The notes under the pieces were generated by a model. That model worked only from the letters and a program-made list of their open reading frames with translations. It was not told where the DNA came from and made no database searches. Below are positions 21,140 to 21,445 of a stretch of 21,445 nucleotides of DNA, in pieces; within the stretch, counting starts at the first letter, position 1; each line of letters begins with the position of its first letter. Origin of the DNA: Actinomycetota bacterium (GTDB lineage Bacteria > Actinomycetota > Acidimicrobiia > Acidimicrobiales > Poriferisodaliceae); assembly GCA_002731665.1 (NCBI GenBank), contig PCCJ01000027.1, positions 1 to 21,445 on the forward strand, in the 5' to 3' direction. Position numbers and translations under genes: made by a program.

Positions 21140-21445
21140 GAAACCTCATCTTCAACGCTTACTATCTGGTCTCTGATTCCTGCAAAAAGGTCATCTTCTT
21201 CTGGCTCCGTTGAGATTCGTGAGCGCAGAATCATATAGTCTTCATATGGATGTATCGAGTCTTGCACGTCATCAGGCAGACCAAACCAGAATGGCGATTT
21301 GGGATCGACTTGAGTCTCATGCGCTAACAGAGCACGTCGGCGAACAGAATTATCTACTTTCACCATGGCAGTAATGCGATCATCGCGATCATTTCCTGAT
21401 AGCCACTTCTCGTCGTAAGGTGACTCAAGCCCACGGTCGAGGAAA
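21136..21445 (-). CDS. PIG-L/LmbE-family deacetylase, C-terminal part, truncated by window edge
   Basis: The minus-strand frame is open to the window edge for about 102 codons, well beyond the in-frame ATG at 21366. The visible part contains SVRRRALLAHETQVDP, FWFGLPDDVQD, YEDYMILRS and EEDDLFAG. These are characteristic of the C-terminal region of actinobacterial LmbE-like N-acetylglucosaminyl deacetylases, the family that includes MshB and mycothiol S-conjugate amidase. The zinc-binding N-terminal motif lies outside the window, so the exact activity cannot be given. Coupling to the SCP2-like gene by a 4-nt overlap is unusual for a mycothiol enzyme and may point to another sugar or lipid substrate. 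Confidence 0.78.
   Translation of the reverse strand, partial: FLDRGLESPYDEKWLSGNDRDDRITAMVKVDNSVRRRALLAHETQVDPKSPFWFGLPDDVQDSIHPYEDYMILRSRISTEPEEDDLFAGIRDQIVSVEDEVS

Overview
The window looks like a chromosomal segment from a high-GC-lineage but compositionally moderate (not GC-rich) actinobacterium. An uncultivated marine or freshwater member of Acidimicrobiia is my best guess, by inference only. The supporting signs are an actinobacterial-type DapD, three luciferase-like (LLM) F420-type oxidoreductases, a mycothiol-dependent maleylpyruvate-isomerase-family protein, the C-terminus of a PIG-L/LmbE deacetylase, an actinobacterial-length MsrA and methionine aminopeptidase, and a dense set of acyl-CoA enzymes. 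I saw no tRNA, rRNA, insertion sequence, CRISPR array or prophage signal.

Layout. 1-473 (-) is the N-terminal part of a beta-lactamase-fold serine hydrolase cut by the window edge. 576-3898 (+) holds an HSD17B4-type SDR, methionine aminopeptidase, two back-to-back LysM lipoproteins and a PAP2 phosphatase. 3932-4189 (-) is a small acidic unknown. 4279-5274 (+) is an LLM oxidoreductase, and 5294-5941 (-) is msrA. 6018-7863 (+) is a tightly coupled operon of two half-size MaoC/hot-dog subunits and an LLM oxidoreductase, followed by a mycothiol-dependent-type DinB/MDMPI protein. 8847-10892 (-) is a nitronate monooxygenase-like protein plus an SDR. 11109-12005 (+) is dapD. 12088-15988 (+) is a catabolic-looking operon: amidohydrolase, small GIY-YIG-like unknown, acyl-CoA dehydrogenase and CaiB-type CoA-transferase. 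15993-16700 (-) is a class I glutamine-amidotransferase-like hydrolase and 16759-17046 (+) a DUF3817 membrane protein. 17059-18854 (-) is an LLM oxidoreductase plus a PaaG-like isomerase. 19007-19159 (+) is a 50-residue small gene, 19242-20408 (+) a thiolase, and 20762-21445 (-) an SCP2-like protein translationally coupled to the truncated PIG-L deacetylase.

How the genes fit together. Much of the window can be read as dispersed acyl-CoA / lipid-like catabolism: CoA transfer, dehydrogenation, hydration, (3R)-hydroxyacyl dehydrogenation, isomerisation, thiolysis and an SCP2 lipid binder. F420-type oxidoreductases are interleaved, and so are single housekeeping genes (map, dapD, msrA). The substrate cannot be read from sequence.

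The most unusual signals are not protein families. First, several operon heads carry a TAnnnT box 6-8 nt before the start codon, which suggests leaderless mRNAs, while operon-internal genes mostly carry Shine-Dalgarno sequences. Second, several gene ends and convergent junctions carry inverted repeats. The best are a 13-bp stem spanning the stops at 15962-16000 and a 15-bp stem at 20614-20661, inside the only long gene-free stretch (20409-20761).
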